A stretch of DNA of 64,000 bases from Microbacterium galbinum (GCF_023091225.1 NZ_JAHWXM010000001.1:2046001-2110000), one strand, 5' to 3'. Shown: positions 51,041-59,435, counted from the stretch's first letter. Numbers and translations are program-made. Notes: a model not told the origin generated them from the sequence alone.

Positions 51041-51507
51041 GCACCCACGATGACGCCCTGTTCGCCGAGCTGCGGGCGATGTGGCGCGATGCCGACCCCG
51101 TGCCCGACACGCTCGTCGATCGGATGATCGCGGCTGTCGCCGCCGACGGGCTGAGCCAGGAGTACGCGCTGCTGACGCTCATCGAGGATCACCTCGGCGC
51201 AGTGCGCGGAGACACGGATGCCCTGACGTTGCAGTTCAGCGACGGCACGACGAGCATCCTGCTGCACGTCACGGCGAGCGCGGGCGGCCTGCGCCGCGTC
51301 GACGGGTGGGTCGACACGGCGGCCGCCGAGGTCGTGCTCGCGCAGGGCGAGGAGGGCTCGGCGAGCGAGACGATCCGCACGACCGCACCCGCCGAGACCG
51401 GACGGTTCGTGTTCGACGAGGTCCCCGCGGGCATGACCACGGTGCGCCTGACCACCACGGTCGGCGGCGAGGCGCGCACTCTCGCGACGCCGCGCTTCGA
51501 ACTCTGA
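51037..51507 (+). CDS. Hypothetical protein coupled to the sigma factor
   Basis: 156 residues, no signal peptide or membrane helix. N-terminal helical part (FAELRAMWRDADPVPDTLVDRMIAAVAADGL), middle beta-rich part (ALTLQFSDGTTSILLHVTAS), and a C-terminal part that looks like a small beta-sandwich as in carboxypeptidase regulatory-like domains (GRFVFDEVPAGMTTVRL). I do not recognise the family. It occupies the place of an anti-sigma factor (ATGA overlap) but lacks the membrane helix and zinc finger of known ones. It may link the sigma factor to the proteases downstream. Confidence 0.8.
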   Translation: MSTHDDALFAELRAMWRDADPVPDTLVDRMIAAVAADGLSQEYALLTLIEDHLGAVRGDTDALTLQFSDGTTSILLHVTASAGGLRRVDGWVDTAAAEVVLAQGEEGSASETIRTTAPAETGRFVFDEVPAGMTTVRLTTTVGGEARTLATPRFEL

Positions 51508-51525
51508 CCGCCGTGACGCCGCGGC

Positions 51526-51576
51526 CGCTGTATCGCCGTAATCGCTGTACCGCTGTAGATCGCTGTAACCGCTGTG
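51526..51576. repeat. Six spaced CGCTGTA repeats upstream of the protease gene
   Basis: CGCTGTA at 51526, 51543, 51551 and 51561, with one-base variants at 51534 (CGCCGTA) and 51570 (CGCTGTG). Spacing is 8, 9, 8, 10 and 9 bases. Noncoding, 79 bases before the protease start; could be a regulatory array or slippage product. Confidence 0.7.
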
Positions 51577-51654
51577 AGCTGTGGCGGTGCCCGCCGACCC
51601 GACGGGCACCGGGGATGGAACGCGGGGAAGGACCCGCGCAGGAAGGGATGACGC

Positions 51655-53211
51655 ATGGAGCAGCCGAGAGGGTGGAGTTGGCAGGACCGGGCGGAGGGAT
51701 CGATCAGGCGCGGCACGGCGCTCGATCCGAGTGTGGAGCCGGTCGACGGCATCCGCGCGTTCCCCACCGCGTACCTGCCCACGCGCCTGCTGATCACGCA
51801 GGACCTCGAGAACGGGGAGGAGTACGACCGCGAGCTGCGCACGTTGCGCGATGCGGCCGACTCCTTCGGATGGACGCTCGAGATCGAGGCATCCGATCGT
51901 GAGAACGCCGGCGAGCTGCTGCCCGGCGTTCCCGGCTTCCTCCGCGCGCGCCTGACCACCCCCGAAGAGCCGACCGGCGGCGAATCCCCGGTCGCTCCGG
52001 ATGCCTGGCGCGTGCTGCAGCGCGCCCGCCGCATGTCGCGCTCGACCATGCCGCGCACGAGCCTCGAGCACGTGCTGTCGATCGATCCGGTCGGCCTCAA
52101 TCCGTTCAGCCGCACGAATCCCTTCAGCCGTACCAACCCGTTCAGCCGCACGAATCCCGTGCGCGGGGCCGGCGCGGGAGGCAGCGACGACTACCTCGAA
52201 CCGGGTCGCGGCGCGCGGCAGCCGGTGAGCTGGCTGGGCCCTGCGCCCCGGCGCGGACCCGACCCGACGACGGGCCGGCGCCCCGTGGTGGCGGTGCTCG
52301 ACACCGGCTGCGGGGTGCACGACTGGCTGCCCGACGACATCGTCACCCGGCACGTCGAGCTCGACGGGGTGCCGATCGGCCTGACCGACGACGCGGATCC
52401 CGAGCGCTACCCCGACCTGTACGGGCAGCTCGACGGTGAGATCGACGCGGTCGCCGGGCACGGCACGTTCATCGCGGGCATCGTGCGCCAGACCGCTCCG
52501 GATGCCGACATCCTCTCGGTGCGCGTCGCCGGGGCGCTCGGGGTGATCGACGAGAGCGACCTGCTGACGACGCTCGCGCAGGTGATCGAGCTGCTGCGGA
52601 GGTATCGCGAGGACCCGAAGACCGGGCATCCGATCGACGTGCTCAACCTGTCGCTCGGGTACTACCACGAGACCCCGGAGGACGGTCTCTACAGCCGCAC
52701 CCTCTACGCGCTGCTCGCCAAGGCGCGGGAGCTCGGCTGCGTGGTGGTGTGCTCGGCCGGCAACGATGCGATCGACCGCCCATCGTTCCCCGCGTCGCTG
52801 TGGGCGTGGCCGGGGGCCGACAACGGCATCGCCCGCGACCGCTGGGCGCCGCTCGTCTCGGTCGGGGCGCTCAACCCCTCGGCCCGGTCGGTGGCGCTGT
52901 TCTCGAACGTCGGACCGTGGGTGCGGCTGTACGCCCCGGGGGCCGCGGTCGTCAGCACGTCGCCGGCGTTCGTGGGCGGTCAGCAGGCGATGACGCGGGC
53001 CGACATCGACGGGCTGCGGCGCGAGACGATCGATCCCGACGACTACCGTGGCGGCTTCGCGGTGTGGAGCGGCACGTCGTTCGCGGCACCGTACGTCGCG
53101 GGCCGGATCGCCGCGCTCCTGGGCGAGGTCTCGGTGGCGGATGTCGACGCGGATGCCGTCGACGCCGCCGTGACCTCGGTGGTCGCCGACCTCCCCTCGC
53201 CGGTCGACTAG
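51655..53211 (+). CDS. S8 family (subtilisin-like) serine protease, no signal peptide
   Basis: 518 residues. Catalytic triad Asp216 (VVAVLDTGCG), His269 (AGHGTFIAG) and Ser475 (WSGTSFAAPYVAG); oxyanion Asn370 (CSAGND). The first 200 residues are not a standard prodomain and include three perfect NPFSRT repeats at 149-166 plus a fourth partial NP, perhaps a cleavable linker. No signal peptide, so it is intracellular or released otherwise. RBS AGGAAGG before ATG 51655. Lies between the sigma-factor pair and the CHAT gene, all in one direction. Confidence 0.9.
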   Translation: MEQPRGWSWQDRAEGSIRRGTALDPSVEPVDGIRAFPTAYLPTRLLITQDLENGEEYDRELRTLRDAADSFGWTLEIEASDRENAGELLPGVPGFLRARLTTPEEPTGGESPVAPDAWRVLQRARRMSRSTMPRTSLEHVLSIDPVGLNPFSRTNPFSRTNPFSRTNPVRGAGAGGSDDYLEPGRGARQPVSWLGPAPRRGPDPTTGRRPVVAVLDTGCGVHDWLPDDIVTRHVELDGVPIGLTDDADPERYPDLYGQLDGEIDAVAGHGTFIAGIVRQTAPDADILSVRVAGALGVIDESDLLTTLAQVIELLRRYREDPKTGHPIDVLNLSLGYYHETPEDGLYSRTLYALLAKARELGCVVVCSAGNDAIDRPSFPASLWAWPGADNGIARDRWAPLVSVGALNPSARSVALFSNVGPWVRLYAPGAAVVSTSPAFVGGQQAMTRADIDGLRRETIDPDDYRGGFAVWSGTSFAAPYVAGRIAALLGEVSVADVDADAVDAAVTSVVADLPSPVD

Positions 53212-53231
53212 GCCTCCCCCTGGGGCATCGG

Positions 53232-53260
53232 CTGGGGCCCTGAGACTGTCGACGGGTCCC
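53232..53260. repeat. Single degenerate family-A repeat
   Basis: CTGGGGCCCTGAGACTGTCG followed by ACGGGTCCC: one copy with a few changes, between the protease and CHAT genes. Confidence 0.55.
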
Positions 53261-53315
53261 AGCCAGCCGGCGACAGGACTTCCCCCCGGGTGCCGCGACC
53301 CGGCATTCTGGGGGG

Positions 53316-55784
53316 ATGCCCCTGTCCGCGAGCGAACTGCACCGGCGCGGGGTCGAAGCGGCCAACGCCCGACGGTTCGCGGCGGCCCGTCGCGCCCTCG
53401 ACGACGCCGCGGCCCGCACCGACGACGCCGACCTGCGGGCACGGATCGACGGCACCCGGGCGTACGTGCAGGCGCAGACGGGGCATCCGTCCGAGGCCGA
53501 GCAGCTGTGCCGCGAGGCGCTCGATCGCGCGGGGCTCAGCGACGCGACCGTCGCACTGCTGAGCGGGCAGCTCGGCACGCTGCTCATGCACGGCGGCACC
53601 CTCGCCGAGGCCGAGGTCATGCTCAGCCGCGCGATCGACGCGCTGGGAGCGACCGGCGACGAGAGCACCGAGCTCGCGAACTGCCTCATGAACCGTTCGA
53701 TGGTGCGGATGCAGCGGCACGAGCTCGCGGCATCGACCGATGACCTGCACCGGGCCGTCGCGGTCTACGAGGCGAACGGCGACGAGGAACCCCTCGCCGA
53801 GGCCCGCCACAACCTCGGCTACGCGGCGCTGCTCGGTGGCGACCTCGTGACCGCGCTGTCGCTCATGACCGCCTCGCGTCCGGTGTTCGCTGCGACCAGC
53901 GACCTCGCGACGGCGATCAGCGACCTCGACCGCGCCGAGGTGCTGCGCGATGCCGGGCTGACGACCGAGGCCGAGACCCTGCTCGCCCGGGTGGCCGGGC
54001 AGTTCGGGGCGCAGCGGATGCCGCAGGCCCGGGGCGAGGCGGAGTTCCACCTGTCGCGTTCCCTGATGCGGCACGACCCGGTGGCGGCCGAGCGCATGGC
54101 ACGCACCGCGGCTCGCCGTTTCGCCGCCCTCGGCAGTGCGGGCTGGGCGGCGCGCGCCGACGCCGTGCGCCTCGAGTCGCGGCTGCGCACCCGCCCCTCG
54201 GGCCGCAGTGCGCGCATCGACGATGACATCGAGCGCACGGCATCCGCTCTCGCGCACGGCGGCTTCCGCACCGAGGCGACCGCCCTGCGCCTCGACGCGC
54301 GCCGCGACGGCAGCGGACGGATGCCGCGCGTCGATGCGAGCGCCCCCACACCGCTGCGGCTGAGGGCGCACGAGGTGCGCGCAGCCCGGGCGGCGGCGGG
54401 CGGTCGCCACACGGCGGCCCTGCGCGCGGCGACCGAGGGACTCGACCTGCTCACCTCGTGGCAGCAGTCGTTCGGCGCGCTCGACCTGCAGGCGTCCGTC
54501 GCGATGCACGGCACGGATCTGATGTTCGCGGGGCTCCGGGCGGCGGCGAGGACGCGCGACCCCGCCGTGCTGTTCGAGTGGGCGGAGCGCGCCCGTCACC
54601 TCAGCCACCAGGTCGCGCCGGTGCGTCCGCCGGTCGACGACGCACAGGCATCCGATCTCGCCGAGCTGCGGATGCTGCGCGCCGACCTCGCCGGTGCCGA
54701 CTGGACGACCGACGCCCGCGTGCGCGTGCTGCGCGACCGGGTGCGCGAGCGGCAGTGGGCGGCGACCGGCGCCGGGGAGACCCGCGGGCGCCTCGATCTC
54801 CCCGGCGCCCGCGCGCACCTCGACCCCGGCACGGCACTGCTCGCGTACCTCTACACGGGCGATGAGCTGCTGTGCGTGGCGACGACGGCATCCGGAGCAA
54901 CGGTCGTCGACCTGTCGTGGCCGCGCGTGCGCGCCGCGATGGACGGGCTCCGTGCCGACCTCGACGTCGCCGCCCTCACCCGGGGCGGCCCCCTGTCCGC
55001 GCTGATCGAGCGCTCGCTGGCCGTGCGCCTGCAGACCCTCGACAACGAGCTCCTCACCCCCGTGCGCGCCGCGGTGAACCCGGCGGATGCGCAGCGCATC
55101 GTCATCACCCTGCCCGGCGTACTGGCCGGTGTGCCGTGGGCGATGCTGCCCGGCATGCACGGCGTGCCCTTCACGGTCGCGACCTCGGCGTCGCGCTGGG
55201 CCGAGGTGCGCACCCGCCGCGCGACGGGTCGTCGCCCGGAACGCATCGGCTTCGCCACCGGTCCGCGCGTGCCCCGCGCCGGGGAAGAGGTGCAACGCGC
55301 ACGCGCGGCCTGGGCGACGACGGATGCCGCGACCCCCACGCTCCTCGGAGGCGAGGCGACGGTGTCGGCCGTGACCGAGCTGGCCGGGGCGTCCGATCTG
55401 CTGCACATCGCCGCGCACGGGCGGCACTCCGCCGACAACCCCCTGTTCTCGGGCTTCGAGCTCGCCGACGGCACGCTGTTCGGTTACGACGTCGACCTGA
55501 TCCCGACGGCCCCCGAGACGGTCATCCTCTCGGCGTGCGAGCTGGGCCGTTCGGCGGTGCGCTGGGGCGAGGAGGCGCTCGGCATGACGCGGGTGTGGCT
55601 GCACGCCGGCACCCGCTGCGTGATCGCCGCCCCCGTCACCGTGCCCGACGACGTCGCGTGCGAGTTGCTCGCCACGGTGCACGGACACCTCGCCGACGGC
55701 ATGGACCCCGCGCCCGCCCTCGCCGTCGCCGCGCAGGAGACCGGGCATCGGGCGCCGTTCCAGTGCCACGGCGCCGGGTTCTGA
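53316..55784 (+). CDS. TPR-CHAT domain protein (caspase-like protease)
   Basis: 822 residues. N-terminal two thirds are helical TPR-like repeats (RRGVEAANARRFAAARRALDDA, GQLGTLLMHGGTLAEAEVML, ARHNLGYAALLGGDLVTAL). C-terminal CHAT domain from about residue 520: VIT-LPGVLAGVPWAMLPGM, then His701 in LLHIAAHGRHS and Cys741 in ILSACELGRS, the caspase dyad. WGEEALGMTRVWLHAGTRCVIA is typical. CATTCT six bases before ATG 53316 suggests a leaderless start. Related TPR-CHAT proteins are activated by partners and cut specific proteins; candidate substrates are the encoded neighbours. Confidence 0.92.
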   Translation: MPLSASELHRRGVEAANARRFAAARRALDDAAARTDDADLRARIDGTRAYVQAQTGHPSEAEQLCREALDRAGLSDATVALLSGQLGTLLMHGGTLAEAEVMLSRAIDALGATGDESTELANCLMNRSMVRMQRHELAASTDDLHRAVAVYEANGDEEPLAEARHNLGYAALLGGDLVTALSLMTASRPVFAATSDLATAISDLDRAEVLRDAGLTTEAETLLARVAGQFGAQRMPQARGEAEFHLSRSLMRHDPVAAERMARTAARRFAALGSAGWAARADAVRLESRLRTRPSGRSARIDDDIERTASALAHGGFRTEATALRLDARRDGSGRMPRVDASAPTPLRLRAHEVRAARAAAGGRHTAALRAATEGLDLLTSWQQSFGALDLQASVAMHGTDLMFAGLRAAARTRDPAVLFEWAERARHLSHQVAPVRPPVDDAQASDLAELRMLRADLAGADWTTDARVRVLRDRVRERQWAATGAGETRGRLDLPGARAHLDPGTALLAYLYTGDELLCVATTASGATVVDLSWPRVRAAMDGLRADLDVAALTRGGPLSALIERSLAVRLQTLDNELLTPVRAAVNPADAQRIVITLPGVLAGVPWAMLPGMHGVPFTVATSASRWAEVRTRRATGRRPERIGFATGPRVPRAGEEVQRARAAWATTDAATPTLLGGEATVSAVTELAGASDLLHIAAHGRHSADNPLFSGFELADGTLFGYDVDLIPTAPETVILSACELGRSAVRWGEEALGMTRVWLHAGTRCVIAAPVTVPDDVACELLATVHGHLADGMDPAPALAVAAQETGHRAPFQCHGAGF

Positions 55785-56055
55785 GGTTTTTCGAGTTTTT
55801 CTCGACGCGATGTATCACGAGGGGCGCGAGGCGCTCCTGTTCTTCGGAAGGTGTCGAACGCGGGAGGCTCCGAGCACCGGAGTCGGGAGGACGCGGTCGA
55901 GGGGGGTTCATCCGTGCACTGGGGAGTGCGGGAGGGCGACGACCGGCACCGACTGCTCAGAGATCACCGCGGCTCGGCTCCGTGATGACCTCGGAAGGGT
56001 CCGGCGGACGGGGAACGCCGGGCCCTTCGTCCGTCTGCGGTGAAAGACTGGGGTC

Positions 56056-56649
56056 ATGAAGATCGTCGTCATCGGAGCATCCGGAAGCATCGGCCGCGTC
56101 GTCTCGGGCACGCTCGAATCCCGCGGGCACGAGGTGATCCGCGCGTCGCGCACCGGCGAGGTGCGCGTCGATCTGGCGGATGCCGCGTCGATCGCCGCCC
56201 TGTTCGTCGAGGTGAACGACATCGACGCCGTGGTCGTGGCGGCGGGCTCCGTGCCGTTCAAGCACCTCACCGAACTCGACCGCGACGACTACACGGCGGC
56301 GTTCCTCGGCAAGACGCTTCCGCAGATCGAGGTCGTGCGTCAGGCGATCACGCACCTGCGCGACGGCGGATCGGTCACGCTCACCAGCGGCGTGCTGTCG
56401 CGCGACCCGATCGCCACCGGCGCCGCGGCCGCGATGGCCAACGGTGCGCTCGAGTCGTTCGTGATCACGGCGGCCGCCGAGGCGCCCCGCGGCATCCGCA
56501 TCAACGCGGTCTCGCCCGACGTGCTCGAGAACTCCCCCGGCTATCACCGGCTGTTCGCCGGTCATCGCCCGGTCGGCGACGACGAGATCGGTCGCGCCTA
56601 CACCCTCGCGGTGGAGGGCCTCGAGACGGGTCGGACCATCACGGTCTGA
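56056..56649 (+). CDS. Degenerate short-chain dehydrogenase
   Basis: 197 residues, shorter than usual. N-terminal cofactor motif IGASGSIGRVV is intact and VVAAGSVPF takes the place of NNAG, but the catalytic YxxxK position reads AMANG (ATGAAAAMANGALESF), so Tyr and Lys are both lost. Likely a NAD(P)-binding protein without dehydrogenase activity or with another mechanism. Preceded by AAGACT six bases before ATG. Not clearly in an operon. Confidence 0.82.
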   Translation: MKIVVIGASGSIGRVVSGTLESRGHEVIRASRTGEVRVDLADAASIAALFVEVNDIDAVVVAAGSVPFKHLTELDRDDYTAAFLGKTLPQIEVVRQAITHLRDGGSVTLTSGVLSRDPIATGAAAAMANGALESFVITAAAEAPRGIRINAVSPDVLENSPGYHRLFAGHRPVGDDEIGRAYTLAVEGLETGRTITV

Positions 56650-56698
56650 CCGACGGGTTGGGCGACGGCCTGGCGGGCGGTCGGGTCGGCTGGCTCGG

Positions 56699-56998
56699 TC
56701 AGCGTGACTCGGCTGCCGCGGTGTGGTGACGGATGACCTCGGCCACCACGAAGTTGAACCACTTCTCGGCGAACTCGGGGTCGAGGTGCGCCTCCTCGGC
56801 GAGCGCGCGCAGGCGGGCGACCTGCTGCTCCTCGCGGCCGGGGTCGGAGGCGGGCATGTCGTACTCGGCCTTGAGGTGACCGACCTGCTGAGTCGCCCGG
56901 AAGCGCTCGGCGAGCATGAAGATCAGCGCGGCGTCGATGTTGTCGATGCTGGCACGCAGGCGCAGCAGTTCGGCCTTCGGATCCTGTGGCGCGGTCAT
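56699..56998 (-). CDS. Chorismate mutase, AroQ class
   Basis: 99 residues, all helical. LLRLRASIDNIDAALIFMLAERFRATQQVGHLKAEY has the AroQ Arg/Lys substrate residues and DPGREEQQVARLRALAEEAHLDPEFAEKWFNFVVAEVIRHH the second and third helices. Converts chorismate to prephenate for Phe/Tyr synthesis. Leaderless: TAGAGT ends six bases before ATG 56998. Confidence 0.93.
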   Translation of the reverse strand: MTAPQDPKAELLRLRASIDNIDAALIFMLAERFRATQQVGHLKAEYDMPASDPGREEQQVARLRALAEEAHLDPEFAEKWFNFVVAEVIRHHTAAAESR

Positions 56999-57004
56999 GC
57001 CTCC

Positions 57005-57010
57005 ACTCTA
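57005..57010 (-). promoter_or_regulatory. -10 element (leaderless) of chorismate mutase gene
   Basis: TAGAGT on the minus strand, six bases before ATG 56998. The intervening GGAGGC could also serve as a ribosome-binding site. Confidence 0.5.
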
Positions 57011-57050
57011 GAGCGCGAGCGAACGCCGGTGATCGGATGCCGGGCACCGC

Positions 57051-57056
57051 TATCGT
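57051..57056 (+). promoter_or_regulatory. -10 element (leaderless) of AI-2E family gene
   Basis: TATCGT, six bases, ATG 57063. Confidence 0.55.
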
Positions 57057-57062
57057 GAGCAC

Positions 57063-58283
57063 ATGAGCAACGAGAAGCCGCCGGCATCCGCGCCCTCCGA
57101 CGACGCCGCGGCGGCGGACGAGCACTCGCCGACCGCGGCACCGGTTGCGGCGCCGGCGAACGCGTCGAGCGCGCCGGCTGCGTCGCACTCGCAGCGGGCC
57201 GTCGTGATCGAGCCGATGACGCCGAGCCGCTCGTTCTGGACCCGCATCGACCGCCCCTTCGTCTTCGGCTTCCTGGTGACTCTCGGCGGCCTCGGTGCGC
57301 TCGTGCTCGGGCTCGCGGTCACGAGCCTGTCGACCGTGCTCATCTACATCGCCCTCGCCCTCTTCGCCGCCCTCGGGCTCGACCCGTCGGTGCGCTTCCT
57401 CGAGCGCCGCGGGCTCTCCCGGGCGATCTCGGTCGTGATCGTGATCCTGTCGCTGATCGTCGTCGTGGCGCTGATCCTCTGGATGGTGCTGCCGATCGTG
57501 ATCGAGCAGATCGCGAGCTTCGTGCGATCGGTCCCCGGGATGATCGCCGACTTCCAGCGCAGCGATCTCTACGCCACGCTCGACGACCAGTTCGGCGACC
57601 AGTTCCAGGGCCTCGTGGCCGACGTGCAGAAGTTCCTCACCGACCCCGGCAACATTGCCAGCATCGGCGGCGGCGCACTGCAGGTCGGAGCATCCATCGC
57701 CTCGGGGATCTCGGGTGTGATCGTGGTGCTCGTGCTCACCCTGTACTTCGTGGCGACTCTGCCGGGAATGAAGCAGAGCATGCTGCGCCTGATCCCCGCC
57801 CGTGACCGCGACCGCGCCGGCGACATCACCGACCAGATCACCGATTCGGTGGGTGGGTACGTGATGGGCATGGTCGTGCTCGCGTTCTTCAATGCGATCC
57901 TCGCGCTGCTGCTCTACACGTTCCTGGGGCTGCCGTTCCCGCCGCTCATGGCGACGGTCGCGTTCTGCATCACGCTGATCCCCCTCGTCGGATCGGTGAT
58001 GTTCTGGATCATCGGCACGGGCCTCGCGCTCTTCACCGACCCGCTCGGTGCGCTGATCTTCGCGGCGATCTACCTCGTCTACATGCAGATCGAGGCGTAC
58101 GTCATCACTCCGCGCGTCATGAACAAGGCGATCGCGATCCCCGGCTCGCTCGTGGTGATCGGCGCCCTCGCCGGTGGCACGCTGCTCGGTCTGCTCGGGG
58201 CTCTCGTGGCGGTGCCGGTGGCGGCATCCATCCTCATCATCATCAAGCAGGTCTGGGTCCCGAGGCAGGACGCCCGGGTGTAG
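57063..58283 (+). CDS. AI-2E family transporter (TqsA/YdiK-like)
   Basis: 406 residues. Ala/Pro-rich cytosolic N-terminus of about 60 residues, then eight helices with the family layout: two helices, a soluble segment (FQRSDLYATLDDQFGDQFQGLVADVQKFL), then VLVLTLYFVATLPGMKQ, SVGGYVMGMVVLAFFNAILALLLYTFLGLPFPPLMAT and the C-terminal ITPRVMNKAIAIPGSLVVIGALAGGTLLG. Function in this phylum is mostly unproven; some members are sodium/proton antiporters rather than AI-2 exporters. Confidence 0.9.
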   Translation: MSNEKPPASAPSDDAAAADEHSPTAAPVAAPANASSAPAASHSQRAVVIEPMTPSRSFWTRIDRPFVFGFLVTLGGLGALVLGLAVTSLSTVLIYIALALFAALGLDPSVRFLERRGLSRAISVVIVILSLIVVVALILWMVLPIVIEQIASFVRSVPGMIADFQRSDLYATLDDQFGDQFQGLVADVQKFLTDPGNIASIGGGALQVGASIASGISGVIVVLVLTLYFVATLPGMKQSMLRLIPARDRDRAGDITDQITDSVGGYVMGMVVLAFFNAILALLLYTFLGLPFPPLMATVAFCITLIPLVGSVMFWIIGTGLALFTDPLGALIFAAIYLVYMQIEAYVITPRVMNKAIAIPGSLVVIGALAGGTLLGLLGALVAVPVAASILIIIKQVWVPRQDARV

Positions 58284-58350
58284 CGGAAGCGGATCCTCCG
58301 TCGGAGCCCGCCTCTCGCACGCCCCTCGCGCATCCCCTCTCGGAGCCGCG

Positions 58351-58412
58351 CCGAAACCCACCACGAGCCACGTCGGTGACGATGGGTCTCGACGGGGGTG
58401 ATGGTTTCGACG
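58351..58412. repeat. Family-D inverted repeat
   Basis: CCGAAACCCACC ... GATGGGTCTCG ... GATGGTTTCGACGG. Similar to the element at 49965-50046. Lies between convergent genes, ahead of the terminator hairpin. Confidence 0.6.
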
Positions 58413-58461
58413 GGTCCCCGGATGCCGGGGATGGATGCCGGGACGGATGCCGGGCACACGC

Positions 58462-58496
58462 AGAAGTGCCCGGACCCATCGGGCCCGGGCACTTCT
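58462..58496. terminator. Convergent hairpin terminator
   Basis: AGAAGTGCCCGG (58462-58473) pairs with CCGGGCACTTCT (58485-58496), 11-base loop. Perfect 12-bp stem, 18 bases after the end of the osmoprotectant operon; serves the AI-2E gene too. Confidence 0.75.
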
Positions 58497-58514
58497 CGTG
58501 ATGCGGTCAGGAGG

Positions 58515-59435
58515 TCAGATCAGACCCTGGTCCTCGAGCCACTTCTTGGCGATGTCCTTCGACGACTGCTGGTCGACCGTGCTGAGCACGTTCAGCGACA
58601 CGAGCTCCTCGGCGGTGAGCTTGGCGCTGACCTCGTTGAGCACGTCGGAGACCTCGTCGGCGATGTCGCTCGACACGATCGGCACGACGTTCGACGAGAT
58701 GATCAGGTTCTCGGGGTCTTCGAGGGCCACGATGTCTTCGGTCTCGAAGGCCGGGTCGGCGGTGTAGATGTCGGCGACCTGGATCTCGCCGGCGAGCAGC
58801 GACTCGAGCGTGCTCGGGCCGGTGGCCGAGAACTGCAGGTCCACGCCGTAGACATCCTTGGCCGCAGACGGGCTGTACGGGCGCTGCTCGAACTCGGGAG
58901 CCGCACCGATGGTGACGGGCGACGGAGCCTTCGACAGGTCGGCGATCGAGGTGATGCCGTACTCGTCGGCGAAGCTCTTGAGCACCGTGTAGGTGTCCTG
59001 GTCGGATGCCTCGGCGAAGTCGAGAGCCGTCAGGCTGTCGGGCAGGGCGTCCTGCAGGGCGGCGTAGACATCGTCGGGGCTGGTGACGTCGACCCCGTCC
59101 TTCGACAGGTACTCGAGCAGGCTGCCCGTGTACTCGGGGAAGACGTTGATCGCGCCGGACTCGACCTCGGGCATGTACGCGTCGCGCTGACCGATGTTGA
59201 GCTGCGTCTCGACGTCGAAACCGGCGTTCGAGAGGGCCTGGGCGTAGATCTCGGCGATGATCTCGTTCGAGTAGTACGCCTGCGAGCCGACGACGATCGT
59301 GTCGCCGCTGCCGGAACCGGCGCTGTCGGACGGCTCGTCGAGCGGGTTGCTTCCGCCGCAGGCCGACAGGGTGAGCGCGGCCGCGGCGACAAGGCCGACG
59401 GCGAGGACGGAGCGCTTGCCTCGTGCTGTGAACAT
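58515..59435 (-). CDS. Osmoprotectant ABC transporter substrate-binding lipoprotein (OpuC/OsmF type)
   Basis: 306 residues. Lipobox TLSAC, then an OpuAC-like domain of the OpuCC/OsmF type: DTIVVGSQAYYSNEIIAEIYAQAL, VFPEYTGSLLEYL with the betaine-binding Tyr, and SLLAGEIQVADIYTADPAF. Binds glycine betaine, choline or carnitine outside. Last gene of the four-gene importer; 72 bases after the permease gene. Confidence 0.92.
   Translation of the reverse strand: MFTARGKRSVLAVGLVAAAALTLSACGGSNPLDEPSDSAGSGSGDTIVVGSQAYYSNEIIAEIYAQALSNAGFDVETQLNIGQRDAYMPEVESGAINVFPEYTGSLLEYLSKDGVDVTSPDDVYAALQDALPDSLTALDFAEASDQDTYTVLKSFADEYGITSIADLSKAPSPVTIGAAPEFEQRPYSPSAAKDVYGVDLQFSATGPSTLESLLAGEIQVADIYTADPAFETEDIVALEDPENLIISSNVVPIVSSDIADEVSDVLNEVSAKLTAEELVSLNVLSTVDQQSSKDIAKKWLEDQGLI

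Noticed and set aside
51037..51507. Anti-sigma factor
   Set aside because: Position fits, but there is no membrane helix, zinc-finger HxxxCxxC or other anti-sigma motif; left as hypothetical.
53310..53315. G-run before the CHAT start as a phase-variable tract
   Set aside because: It lies outside the coding sequence and spacing between -10 and ATG is the normal six bases; there is no direct sign of slippage.
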